Shown here: piece by piece, positions 9,898 through 22,100 of the stretch
How positions within the stretch are numbered: position 1 is the first letter of the stretch
Layout: each line of letters begins with the position of its first letter
Source of the DNA: Nymphaea colorata
Taxonomy: Eukaryota > Streptophyta > Magnoliopsida > Nymphaeales > Nymphaeaceae
NCBI RefSeq assembly: GCF_008831285.2
Contig: NC_045143.1
Span: 1,089,503-1,153,502 of the forward strand
Length of the DNA stretch: 64,000 nt
Direction: 5' to 3'
Made by a program: the position numbers and the translations under genes
Notes under the pieces: generated by a model
Told to the model about the DNA's origin: nothing
The model's input: the letters and a program-made list of their open reading frames with translations, nothing else
Database searches by the model: none

Positions 9898-11241
9898 ATG
9901 GCAAGAGGGGGTTGGTGTAAAAAGCTCAAAAGAAGCAGCAGTCACGCTGATGAGATGATCGAGCTGAAGCTGGTGGTAGACGATGAGAACAAGAGGGTGT
10001 TGTACGCCGAGGCTGGCGTGGAGTTCGTTGATTTCCTCTTTGGCATCATGTCTCTGCCTCTGGCCTTCTTCGCCGGTCCGAATGAGTGCCGGCTGGTGGT
10101 GGGGAGACTCTACGAGAGCTTGACGAACATGGAAGACTCCTTCTTTGAGGCTTCGAGGTGGGGGAAGGAGGAGCTGCTGAGACCGGCGCTGCCCTCTACC
10201 TTCGCCGGTGTGAAACCCGGCTGGCCATGCGAGGTGAAGGCCAGGCGGCCAGGCGGCAAGCGGCCGGCGCTCAAAGAAAAACGTGGCGGTGGCGGGATGA
10301 TCTACATGATAACGAATGAATTGGAGGTGACGCCAATGTCAACCGCTTCTATTATCGCTCTTATGAAGAGCTTCGAAGTCAGCATCGGCAATGTGGACGA
10401 AAGGATGGTCACTGTCGGGCCGAAGGAGGTGAACTGGCACTCCTTAATTTACTGTTTTGCTTTCTTTTCTCTTTTAGATTTTACTACTAATTATGTATGT
10501 ATATTTACATTTCTGATATGGGTTCAGACATTTTTATCTATCGTGCATTGTGATTTGCATTTTAAAAGCATGCCTTATATATATATATATATATATATAT
10601 AAGTTTAAGAAAGCAAATCAATTACTCTTTTACTTTTTAGTTGGCATGTTTTGACAGAAAATGAGCATACTGATGGCGCTATTCTCATCAAAGGGTGTTT
10701 TCACAGAGGTTTTTCTATCCCCCAAAGTCCATAACCATGTAAGTTCTAGCTTGTGTTCCTTCTAGTCCCCCCCTCTAGTTCAAAGGTGACCGATGCTGCC
10801 ATTAGCTAATGGTTCATGAAGCAGGCAAAGCCGGTGCTTTCACCTGAGCTCACAAGCAATCGACCGCCGGCTCAGAAAAGGCACCTCAGGGTCACAAGCG
10901 CTCGAACGCCGGCAAGCAGCGGAAGGAGGGGCGCCGGCACCAAGAGAAATGAGGGAGGGACTAGAAGGAACACAAGGGGAGCAAAGTTGCGTTCGTCAGC
11001 CAACCGTGGGCGCCGGGGTGGTGGTGCCCGGCCTTCAGCAAACCGGGGGAGCCGTGGCGGCGGTAGTGGCAGAGGAGGAGGCAGAGTAGGGGCGAGGCAG
11101 GTGGCAGTGTCTGAGGCCGAGGAAGGCAAAGTTCCTCCTTGTTCTCCGACCGGCAGTGATGAGGACGGTGAGATGCACGGTGACGGAGAGCCGGTGGGAG
11201 GATCTCACGTTATAAAGACAGAGAGAGAAAGTTCCGACTAA
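9898..11241 (+). CDS. DUF674 family protein with Arg/Gly-rich C-terminal extension (three exons)
   Basis: Exons are 9898-10428, 10658-10738 and 10825-11241, with both introns phase 0 and GT-AG, giving 342 aa. Exon 1 holds the DUF674 signature (LKLVVDDENKRVLYAEAGVE at 23-42, then VDFLFGIMSLPL, and ITNELEVTPMS at 138-148). Exon 2 is the standard short C-terminal element (ILMALFSSKGVFTEVFL). Exon 3 is unlike the family: 138 residues, very basic, with RGG-like runs (NRGRRGGGARP, GSRGGGSGRGGGR), ending in an acidic Ser/Glu-rich stretch. The central zinc-ribbon cysteines of the neighbouring paralog are missing. The start lies in a strong context (ACCATGG). If the intron after exon 2 is not removed, translation ends after nine more codons, at about 10765, giving a 212-aa ordinary DUF674 protein. 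An RNA-binding role for the tail is inference only. Confidence 0.7.
10573..10601. repeat. (TA)n microsatellite in DUF674 intron 1
   Basis: About 13 TA units lie between the first and second exons of the plus-strand DUF674 gene. The minus-strand paralog has a shorter (TA)n tract in the equivalent intron (about 6986-7001). Confidence 0.9.
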
Positions 11242-14200
11242 AAACCTGCCTTAATCTATACTCTGCCGCAGTTCTGTGCTTCATTTGGTAGGAATCTCCA
11301 CGATTTTGTGTGCTCTTCAGATCTTGGTACCTTACTGTAATGCATTAATGCATGTAATCAGTATGTTGGTTTTATCCCAACTTTGCGAAATTAAGCATCG
11401 CAGTATCATCTTGGTCGGTGCGTCAACGGATCATCTTGGTCGTTTATATGTTCTCATAGGAAGATGCGATATCGTGTTTTCTGTTTTTGGCCTAACAAGT
11501 TCGTGGATGCATGATCTTAACCGGCGCCATTTTCATATTTGATTTGTTAAAATTCTTCAATATGCACAAAAGAAATTTACCTCGAAAGTATTTCAGTATA
11601 GAGGTGACGATGGCGCAGGACTTTCAGATCAAAGTGTCAGCATGAATTCAACTTAATCCTGTTTTCAGATTTATTTCAACTTTTCTTTCCTTCTGTATAC
11701 TATTATGTAATCTCCACCTTAATTTTGTCAAGGAAAGGACAAAAGAGGTGACGAACAGACCAAGAAAACACGAGATCGAATTGATTGCACGCATTTATGC
11801 ATGCAACAAATATAAAAATAGGAGGAGGATTTGGGTGTGATTTTCTCTAAACTACGTAACTATTCATATCATTTTTCAAAAGTTGAGCGCAGTTTTTGTG
11901 GAGTATATTTGCATGAAACCTTTAAACACTAGAAAAAGAGACAGTAAATGGGCCAGGCTCGTGATGTAAGGATCAACAAACAAAGGAGGAAAAAAAGTGC
12001 CCCTACTTCAATTATGAGTAAGCTTTCAAAAGATACGTGATCTCTCACCATACTTTTGGAATTACATTTCACGCTAAAGGAAAAGCAACAAGACTAAATA
12101 AATAAGGGATTCTAGATCCGATCAAACTTGTCGTGACTGATCCAGGTAAATGAAACCATACTATTTTTAAGTGTTTTTTGTGAAAATTTGATAAAGTTCC
12201 GTATTTGAATCGAATCGGGTACTTATGTATATCCGAATATGAATCCAATCAGATGCCATTTCCTAAATCCGATCCGATTTCTTAATTAGACACAATTTTT
12301 TTTTCTATATCCGATTTTTTCAGAATGTTTCGGTTGGGTTGGATGTCCGATCTAAATGAGAGATGTTGACATCTATGCTACCAATACGTCACATGTATTG
12401 AAGTGTTGATAAAGATAAAAGACAAAGTGCTTTTAGCTTGAAGATTTTGGTTGTCGTTTTCTATCATATTTGATGATGAATTGAACTTTAATGCATTAAT
12501 TTAGAGTACCAGCTCCAATATATTTGCAAGCCTAGCCTTAAGGAAAGAACTCGTTTTAACGCCACCCCTTTGATTAAAGTAATCAACTGGTTAGTGATCT
12601 CCAAGACGAAGTGGTCGTAATCATTTATTAGTGATCTTAAAGTAATCATTTATTAGTGATCTCCAAGACGAAGTGGGTGGTGGTGGTCGTAATCAGTGGG
12701 CTCATTTATGATGGCCTCATCGATTCATGAATGACTTTGAATTGGTTTCCAAGGACGCCTGCAGACGACGACAATCACATATATGGTCAAAAAACTTTAT
12801 TGATGTGATTTATATACATGGTTTATTTTAATAGATGTAGGTTACCAATCCCATCAGCTTGCGTAAAAAGGAAACCAAGAGCACTACAATGGACAGCCCA
12901 CAATGTATGCATTTGATAATATAGAAAACCACGGAATAATCCCCGAAGAAAACAATTGTTTAGAAGATTTCTCGAACGTCCATCAGTTTCCAATGTGCAT
13001 CTCTTCACGTAATTAGAAAGGCAAGAATAGAAGATCTACCTAATCCTGGCTTGCTTTCTTTATAAGACAAAAAGAAAGCTATTTATGGTCCATGTGAGCG
13101 AGCAGTTGTTCTCAAGGAGTCTTGGCAAGTAAGCGACACGGTCGGATCATGCATAGTCAAGTAAGGCCAAGACAATATTCAATGTCACACTCACAAATAT
13201 GAGTAGGTAGAAAATGCACAAAACAAGAAGCTCATTAAGGTCTTAAACATCTTTTGATTGGGAGTGACAAAAAAAAAAAGAAGATGCAATTGGATCATAA
13301 TATACAATGGGAAGCATGTTCCTCTTATCCTTATCCTTTGTGATCCCCGCAAATTCGAGTAGATTCCGATGATCGATCCAAAGTGCTTATTGATTGCACG
13401 CCTTCGCCTTATTGATCGTGCACAGCGGCAGGGCCCACCACTTAAGCATGACACGTCTACCTTATGAGTGAGACCGGAGGGGCACGTGTCATGCACTGGG
13501 GCTGTGTATGGTGTACCTCAGTCCATATAATATAACGGGAAGGGAAAAAGAAAGAAATATTTTTAAAAAATGGACAAAATGTATGGAACACTTTTGTAAG
13601 TGTAAATAGGTGGTTATCAAAAAATTTATTTTAGATTGATGAAATAATCATTGAAGGTAGATTGAGACCGCTTAGTTTTGTATTATTCAAACTATGGACC
13701 ATACACTTTAACTAAAAGGCAAATGGTGCTTTAGAAATGGGGGGAATTTATACCGTGTTTGACAACTGTTGACAAAAAAGATAGGTGATTGGGTTCCACG
13801 GTAGGCCGCTAAACGTGAAGGACTGTCTTAGGGGAGGGGCATTTTTGTCTTTCTGAAAAAGTTGTGCCTTTTTAAACCTGCTGCCCAACGTAATGCTTTG
13901 TAGTATAAAAATGAAAAACCAGCAGCTTGAGACACTTTTTAAAATAAAGCCAAAAGTCGGGCTTCTAAATGACAACTTTCCTGAAAAGCTGGGGCTTTTT
14001 CGTATCCTTACCAACCCTTCAAGGTCTTGCTTTGCTAGTCGCTACCTAATAATTGGAAGCGTTTCTGGGTTCGTCAATTCGACTTACCGAGTAATTTGCA
14101 CATGTGTCCATGAATTATCGTTATTGACAAATCAAGGCTCGGTAATTGCACTTTTAAAATGAACGCATCGCTCTGCTGCTCAATCGAAGCTCAACCTTCG

Positions 14201-16175
14201 CCTTTGTTTGAGAAGACACTGTTTATTATTGAATTTTAAAAAAATATCCATAGTCACATTATATTTCTTGCAACAAAAACATGGCATTTTTGAATCATAT
14301 GTTATACAAACATGTATTCCAATAACACAATTGTTATTTCTATAAAACCACTATAAGACATCAGCTCGTCCTCAATTCGATCACAAATTTCTAAAGAAAA
14401 AATTATTAATTTATTTACATTTATTCAATGACTTAAAGAAATTGATGTAGGCATGAAACCTGCTTCTGCTTTTGCTTGGGCAGTGGGATTATGTCTTCTT
14501 CTTTTCTTTTTCTTTTTTTTTTTTGGAGATTAAAAGAAGAGCGGCACTTGTTCAAAATAAAACTAGCAAATCTAGGTCTGACCAATTGAGCCAGTAGTTT
14601 TGTGTGGTAAAAAAAAAAAAGTAGAAGTTTGGTTGGTGTTTGATCACCATACTAGACCTACTGACAGAAAAGTAACTATTAAGTTGACTCACTCAGTTTT
14701 CACTTTACAAAATTGAAACCTTCAATTGTAGCTCTTTTAACTTTTTAGTGTAGGTAACTTTTTAGTGTAGGTAAATCCAGGATGTTGATTTACCTTCAAT
14801 TGTAACTGTTTATTGGAAAAAGATGCATATAATACAACAAAATACAGTCAGTCATATCATATAATACTTGTTTTATTCCTTTTTTTTTTAAATAAAACAC
14901 ATATTATACGCATATTATACCCACTTTTTTGCATTTTTTTATATTTTTATGATTTTTTATTTTTTATAATTTTTAGGATCTATTAAATGTTTTAATTTTT
15001 TAAAAAAATTACCGAGTTTTTGTCTATTTTATTCCTGAGATATACAACTTTACAGTATAATATTCATACATTTGTGACAGTACTCTTAACGCTAAAAATC
15101 GGTGTTTTAAGAAAGAAGCAAAGTAAGGACTGTACCAAAAAAAAAAAGAAATATGAAGACTTTTCTAAAAACATGTTAAACAAGGCTGGCTAAACGATAA
15201 TTGTTCCTGAACAGTTGGGCCTTTTTCTTATTCCTACCTACCGCACAAAGTCTCACCGCAACTTTATACTTATTACTTTAGGGGATTTTCCAAACTTAAC
15301 ATTCTTATAAACAAATTCATACTTTTTCCCTACTTTATCACTCTGAATGAGCTCGCCAAACTCATGTAATTTAGTTTCATGGGATCGAAAAATACTGTCT
15401 TTTTTCAATCTAAAGATTCTCTTTTTTCAACATTCATTCTTTGTTGAACTAAAAATCTATTTCCTGCAACATAAACTCAAATCCAGCAAACACGAAGGGG
15501 TTTTTGAAATTTAGATTTTGTTTTCATTTTTTGAATTCTTAAAATAAGTTTTCTTTCCAACTTCATATTTCTAATGCATCAAACGGCCCCTAAAATTGAA
15601 AGTTCTCTCCTCTTGCTTTCAAGGTTATGCCGGCTTGTAATAGGATCTAACCAAACCCTCTGACCAATCCACCATAAATTAGGGATGAGTTCTACAAAAG
15701 CGGGTTCAACTAATCAAGTTAAGGAGTTAATAGCGTGAGTTCTAGAAGACACATTACCGAACCATTATATTAATAAATTTCATGGGAAGTTGGAGACTAC
15801 TTAATTAGGTGGTGGGGACTTGAGAACTTCAACTTAAACCTGACGACAAAGTTCAAAACACAGAGACTGTGTACAGAAGAAAGCTTAGTCCGAGATGAAG
15901 GATCCGCGTGGTTTTTATTCGTAAAAAGGACGTTTCCTGTTGAAGGAAAGTAGAGGGTGAAGTTGAAAAACATTGAAAAGTAGATCGAATTCGTCATATG
16001 TCTAACGTGACGGGACTAATGCGGAAGAACCTCTTTTAAAAACCAGTAACGTTCCCTCGCTCGTCCTCCGTCGTTTTGCCGTGACGTCGCCGGTGACGAA
16101 ACGCGGCTTCCTATAAGAGCGACAGGCAGCACGAACCCGCGACCAGAGGAACATTGCGGCGGGGAAGGAGGGGGG
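11242..16175. other. Long intergenic region, no gene recognised
   Basis: Mostly AT-rich. A patch at about 12180-12370 has several CCGAATC/GATCCGAT-type motifs shared with 35150-35210, 51650-51850 and 62540-62830, probably a dispersed repeat family. A short duplication (TTAGTGATCTCCAAGACGAA at about 12591 and 12652) is present. At about 13380-13500 the DNA is GC-richer and includes GGGCCCACCA and a G-box (CACGTG at about 13482), but no gene follows. A 17-bp tandem duplication (CTTTTTAGTGTAGGTAA) lies at about 14741-14774. Several poly-T and poly-A tracts occur. Confidence 0.35.
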
Positions 16176-19100
16176 ATGGAGATATCCTATGCTTCCTCGA
16201 GTGCTACCGATGTCACCGCGGGCGCTGGTGGCAGCGGTAGGAGGCCGGTGAAGCTCATCCCTCTTCGCCACCCCGACCCTTCTTCCTTCTCTTCCTCCTC
16301 CAACCCCGTGAAGGGATGGCTGGCCGAGCTCAGGCAGATGACGCTCCTCCAGTGGGTGGAGCTCCTCTTTCCCTGCTCCCGTTGGATCCGTACGTACAAA
16401 TGGAGGGACTGCCTTCAGTCCGACCTCATGGCCGGCCTCACCGTGGGCACCATGCTCGTTCCCCAGGCCTGTCCCCTCCCTTTCATTGTTGCCGTCTTAC
16501 AGTTTTCTTGGTTATTTGTCAATGGTGGAGTCGGTTTAGACATTTCTTGACGTTCTTGGCTTTTGTCTACCATGTCGACTCTTTCTTCTCTTCTTTCCAA
16601 GAGTTTGTTCTTGCGTTAGATTCATGCCTTCGAATGGTTTGTTTTGGAGCCACACTTTCGACCCCCAGCTGCAAATATGAAGCCAGAAGAAAGCAGTCAC
16701 ACCATTTCCAAGTTGATTGTTCGGATCCCATGGAAGCAATTTCTGCGGAGGGTTTTCGGGTTTTAAAATAAGATTGTGTGGGAAAGTGGGATTCATGTTT
16801 TTTTCCCAACAAAAAAAGATGGATGAGTTTATGCTTGTCCCGTTTTCAGATTTTTCTTTTTATTTTTGTTTAAATTAAGGTCGCTCAGGCGTTTCGCTGA
16901 TGCCAGAGTCTCTGATGGCAATGTTTAGCAAAGGACAGTCGCTTTTAATTTCCACTGTGCAGCATCGCTAATTACGTTATGACGTGCATCAAGAATCTGT
17001 TTGTGTTTTAAAAGTTGAAGGAGCTATTGGTTTGGCATGATCTTGTTTGGAGGTACTGTTATCACAATTCTCGACGTTTGGATCTATGTTGAGGTCCTGA
17101 CACCCTTGCAGCAGCGTGCCTTCAAAGGAGTGGTTCCCCTCAAGATGTTCATGACATGGAGTTAAATAATGTTAATAGATTGCTGCAGTATAGGCCGATG
17201 AAAGGCAAAACAACACTTCTTCTACCTGAGAAGCATTGACTTATACAGGAAATAAATGAAAAACTGGCATTATGATGTGTTAGCGAACGTGGCAAGAGCT
17301 TAGATGAGTCAGTTATTAGTATGAAATTGCAGTGAAGCGGAAGAGTAGCAAAGGATATATGGTAAAGAAAGTGGTAAGAGCATATTGAACCATGTGATGA
17401 CAGAATGAAGCCCTGAAGAGGCACAACTTATCATTAATATGTTAAAAGTGAAGAGGAATACTAACACTCTTTTCTGGCAGAAGGACGTTTGATTTTCATA
17501 TACCTCATAAAATCTATCATAAGATGTAAACTAAATACTGTGTTTTAGCAATCCAGGTGGGCAGACTAAACATAATTCTGTTTTTTTTTTTTTTGGATTA
17601 TTAAAACCTGAAAATCTGGTTTTTATGCTTCAAGCCTTCAAATGGTAAAAATGAAAAACCCAATCAAGAATAACCAATTACCTGGATCCTATAATACCAT
17701 ATAGAACCGTAACTTTGCTATTTCACACATCGGAATGGCTGTGCATTTGGATCTTTAGTGTTCCGGCAAAGTTTCACAAATACTCATGATTTTATTACCC
17801 CCTGAGTACTACATTGAGTTTTTCTAAGTTGTCTTTTTTCTTTTCCAGTCATTTTTTTATTCACATGAATCATTGTATCATGCTTGGTTAGCTTCTGCTG
17901 ATACACATCAGGTTGACTGCCTCACTTTGGCTTATCATTTTATAATTAGTGCATGCATAAGAATCATTGACAATTTGGGAACATTTTAGTCTAATGCTTC
18001 CTAGGCTTATGATTTAGTATTTACATGTGTGAGCAGGCAATGTCGTATTCAAAGCTAGCGGGACTACAGCCAATCTATGGCCTCTGTAAGTGTCATTGCT
18101 GTTTTTCAAGATCATTTGTCCGTTAGGATTTAGGAATGTATTTATAATGATCACTTACTTAATAAGCAGACAAACATTTGGTGGAAAGAATGTTTTTAAC
18201 CAGTCGTTCTTGTCGTTTGCTTCTAGTTGTGAATACATAGTTTGCTGAGTCCCTATTTATTTATTAAGCCTGACAAATTCATTTTGCATTTTCAACTGAC
18301 AATTGTTCCTGTTCCAGATTCCAGCTTTGTTCCCCTTTTTGTTTATGCAATATTTGGCTCATCAAGGCAGCTGGCAGTTGGTCCTGTGGCTTTGGTTTCT
18401 CTTTTGGTGTCAAATGCTTTGTCTGGCATTGTTGATCCAAATGACAAATTATACACAGAACTCGCTATACTGCTGGCATTTATGGTTGGCGTATTTGAAT
18501 GTATAATGGGACTACTGAGGTAATTTTCTAAAATCTTCATAATCAACAATGGCTGCTTATTTCTATAAAATAGTGATAGAAATTATCTAGTTCTTGGTCC
18601 TCGATATAGTATGTGTTTGTGCATGATCAGTCAATGCTGTTGGACCATTGGTTATATGCTAATTGAGCTCATTTGATAGCTAGCTTTCTGTGAATTTTTT
18701 GGGAGGGAACTGCAAATACAACCATACGACTTATCATAATGAAATTGTGGATTGCTCCTAGCTAGATTTTCTATTTCATGTTTTGCTGACAACAGTGCAA
18801 GCGCATAACTAATTCACAATATCTTTGCAGAATGGGCTGGCTTATTCGTTTCATAAGCCACTCAATTATTTCAGGTTTCACCACTGCTTCTGCTGTAATT
18901 ATTGCATTGTCTCAAGCAAAATACTTCCTGGGTTACAATATTGTAAGGAGTACCAAGATTGTCCCACTTATGAAAAGCATAGCTGCTGGAGGGAGTAAGG
19001 TAAGGTTCTTATATGTAACTTGTTCATTTACTTTTTTGTCTCTTCTTCAGTGTTTCTTGTTCTTGGAGATTTATTTGTGAAGCAAAACCACTTTTTGTTC

Positions 19101-22100
19101 TTAAATTTTCTAAAGTACGGTTTATTCTCCTTGAGAAACTTGACCAATCAGGCTATCTAGTTCTGGATAAATATTGACATGACCAACTTACATCTGACAT
19201 AATTACTAGTTATTTGAATTATGCTTGTGTTTGGTCATTCGAGTATAGAAGCAGATTTCACTTTGGTGGCAATTATACTATTTTCTTTCTTCCCATATTT
19301 ATATCTTGTTATGTAAGACAAAAAGAGGAAATGCCCTTAATCTTGTTGTTGTCCGATTTTGTTGTAGTTCATTTTCCCTGTCTTTGTTAATTGTTGTGGA
19401 ACCAAAAACGTTTTCAAATTATTAGATTGGCATATTTATGCATTTGATTTGATGATTTGGTAATAAATTCATACCAAATATTTTCTAGCTCACTGCGTTC
19501 TCAACAGCTTCAAGATGTGAACACTTTTATGTGTATTTGCTTTGTGTTCTTTTTTTATTTGTTATTGCTTTTCTGCTGCTATGCTAACCTGATTTTGTGT
19601 TGTAGTTCTCGTGGCCCCCCTTTGTGATGGGAACTATCACTCTTGTGGTTCTTCTACTGATGAAATATTTGGTACGAATTTTTTTCCTTTAGAGTTGAAG
19701 CCCTTTCAACTTAATACTTAATCTCATTTTCTATTACACTTTCATAGCCTTCAAAATTGTTAACTGTATAATTCATGAGCTTTCTGAATACATCCTTATA
19801 TATTGCAGGGAAAAAGCAAAAAGAAATTGCGTTTTCTAAGAGCAGCAGGTCCTCTAACTGCGGTCATTTTGGGGACAACTTTTATGAAGTTGTCTCATCC
19901 GTCATCCATTTCCGTGGTGAGGAACTATCCAATTATTCCATTAAATGTTCAAAATTATAAGTCTGGATTTTAATTTTGTTAATGATGCCAGAATGCTTTT
20001 TGTGCTTTGTGTATCAATAACACATAATCTTGTTTCATGCTTTAGTGCTATTAAGTTATGAACCAAGAGCGTCACCCACAGTTTGTACTACAAGTCTACA
20101 ACAAGGCTACACACACACACACAAAGACAGGCCTGCACACAACACATGGAGGCAGAGAGAAGCATATTACTTGTAGTATCTTCATATCTCATGCAATCAA
20201 GTTGAATGTAAAAGGGTTTCATAGATGCACTAGATAATGAAAATTGATATTTGGAAAAAAAAATGTGGAACAAATATAGTCTTTTGAGCTGTCTAAGGAA
20301 ACAAAAAAAAAAGATCATGTCATCACACATACTTAGGCTAGGCAGGCCTGGGTGGCCTTAGATGTCTGATCGAGCCAATTGCCTAGCTGCTGTAGATGAG
20401 GTGACTTGCTCAGAATTTCCAGGCCATTTGGAGCTTTTGACTAGCTAAATTCTATTATCTATGCTCTGATCTATCATTCTATACGTGAAGACAAGTCAAG
20501 AAGGAATTATATCTTTCGATCATCCCCAAGTGAGGTCTGAAAATCATTTGTTTGAATATTTTGACATGCAGGTTGGTGAGATACCACAAGGTCTTCCAAC
20601 ATTTTCTGTACCTAAGGAGTTCGACCATGTAAAGAGATTGATGCCAGCAGCCTTTTTGATCACTGGTGTAGCCATTTTGGTAAGCTGCACTGAGTAGTCT
20701 TATTGGTTGTATTGATTATATGATATATCCATGTTGATTATTAACAAATATCGTGTATGTGTATTCTATAGGAATCTGTGGGCATTGCTAAAGCATTGGC
20801 AGCAAAAAATGGATATGAGCTGGATTCTAACCAAGAGGTAAAGCCGAGTATGGTATTAGATGCTTTGAATATGTCCTAATGGAAGATTGGGATGATTTAC
20901 ATGTCAGATAATGCAATTATTCTCCTTCAATGAGAAAGAAAAAGAAAAAACTTTTGATTGTTAGCCTGTGTGAACCATATCTTTCCATATTATCAGTCAA
21001 TCAATTTGCAAATCATGGAATAACATGGCAATAGTATTATAAAGACCTTGCATATACATAAAACTGGACAATGGGTCAATACAATGGGGTGGGCCTGGGT
21101 CGAAGTTCGACCCTCAGGCTCATTAAACCCCGAGCTTGGCCCAGCCTGTATATTTAATGGGCTCATGGGCCCCAATGTGGCACCTGGATTAGGTATAATT
21201 TCAGAATTATTAACAGTGATAGTTACATTATGGATTTGGATATTATTGGATTTTCTGCATTTTGTTTAGATTGTTAAATGAATAATTAGAAACTCAATGA
21301 CAGCAAAGAGGAGAATTTTTTTCTTCCAAAATTGTTGAAAAAAACTTAATGAGGATCAGACCTAAACATTTTAAATTGAATTGGGTGGTATTGGACAAAT
21401 TGCCTGGTCCATGACCCAAATAATCCTGGACGGAACCTGGCTTATCTGTTGCTAGGTTGGTCAGGCCCATTAAGAGACTGGGCCTGCTGAGCCATTATAG
21501 GTTGGTTAACGGGCTGGCCTGACCTGACCTGGAGTGCAGCTTGATATACTTCTTTTTGCAGAAAATTTATCTTTGTGGAGATGATCAGGGTGACAGGGGA
21601 TACAGGACTGCAACTTGCAACGAGAAAAGAGTTATATTTTCAAGTAAAACAACTTAATAAGATAATATCCTAAGTGTATGGTGCACATAGTGGCTTATTG
21701 GCATTGACTTCTTGAAGTTCTCAGATGTGTTATATTTGCAGCTGACATGTATTTATTATAGAACATTGCAGCTGGCATTTTATATTTGTCTGCTAATGAC
21801 TAAATACTATATCTGTCTTTGTCACTGGAAAGAATAGTTAGCACTTCATATATTATTGTTCAAAGTAGAATCTGATTTCTTGTTTCATAGTTGTTTGGCC
21901 TAGGTCTGGCAAATATTTGTGGTTCCTTCTTCTCTGCATACCCTACAACAGGTGAATTTACTATTCCTGGCTCCACACATTTTAAATGCTTTTACAAATT
22001 TTTTGTGCCGCAAATTTGGTTGGGTAGCTATTGTATTGCACATAGGGCTCAGGGGTGTCAACGAGCCAAACCAAGGAAAGCATGTATTCAAGTACTTAGT

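Noticed and set aside
13380-13500. G-box (CACGTG) and GGGCCCACCA motifs suggesting a promoter
   Set aside because: No gene model follows on either strand within a plausible distance, so the motifs were mentioned but not called as a promoter.
16316-16812. Overlapping frames over SULTR4 exon 1 and intron 1
   Set aside because: They are other-frame shadows of the GC-rich first exon or read-through into intron 1. They lack the conserved transporter sequence.
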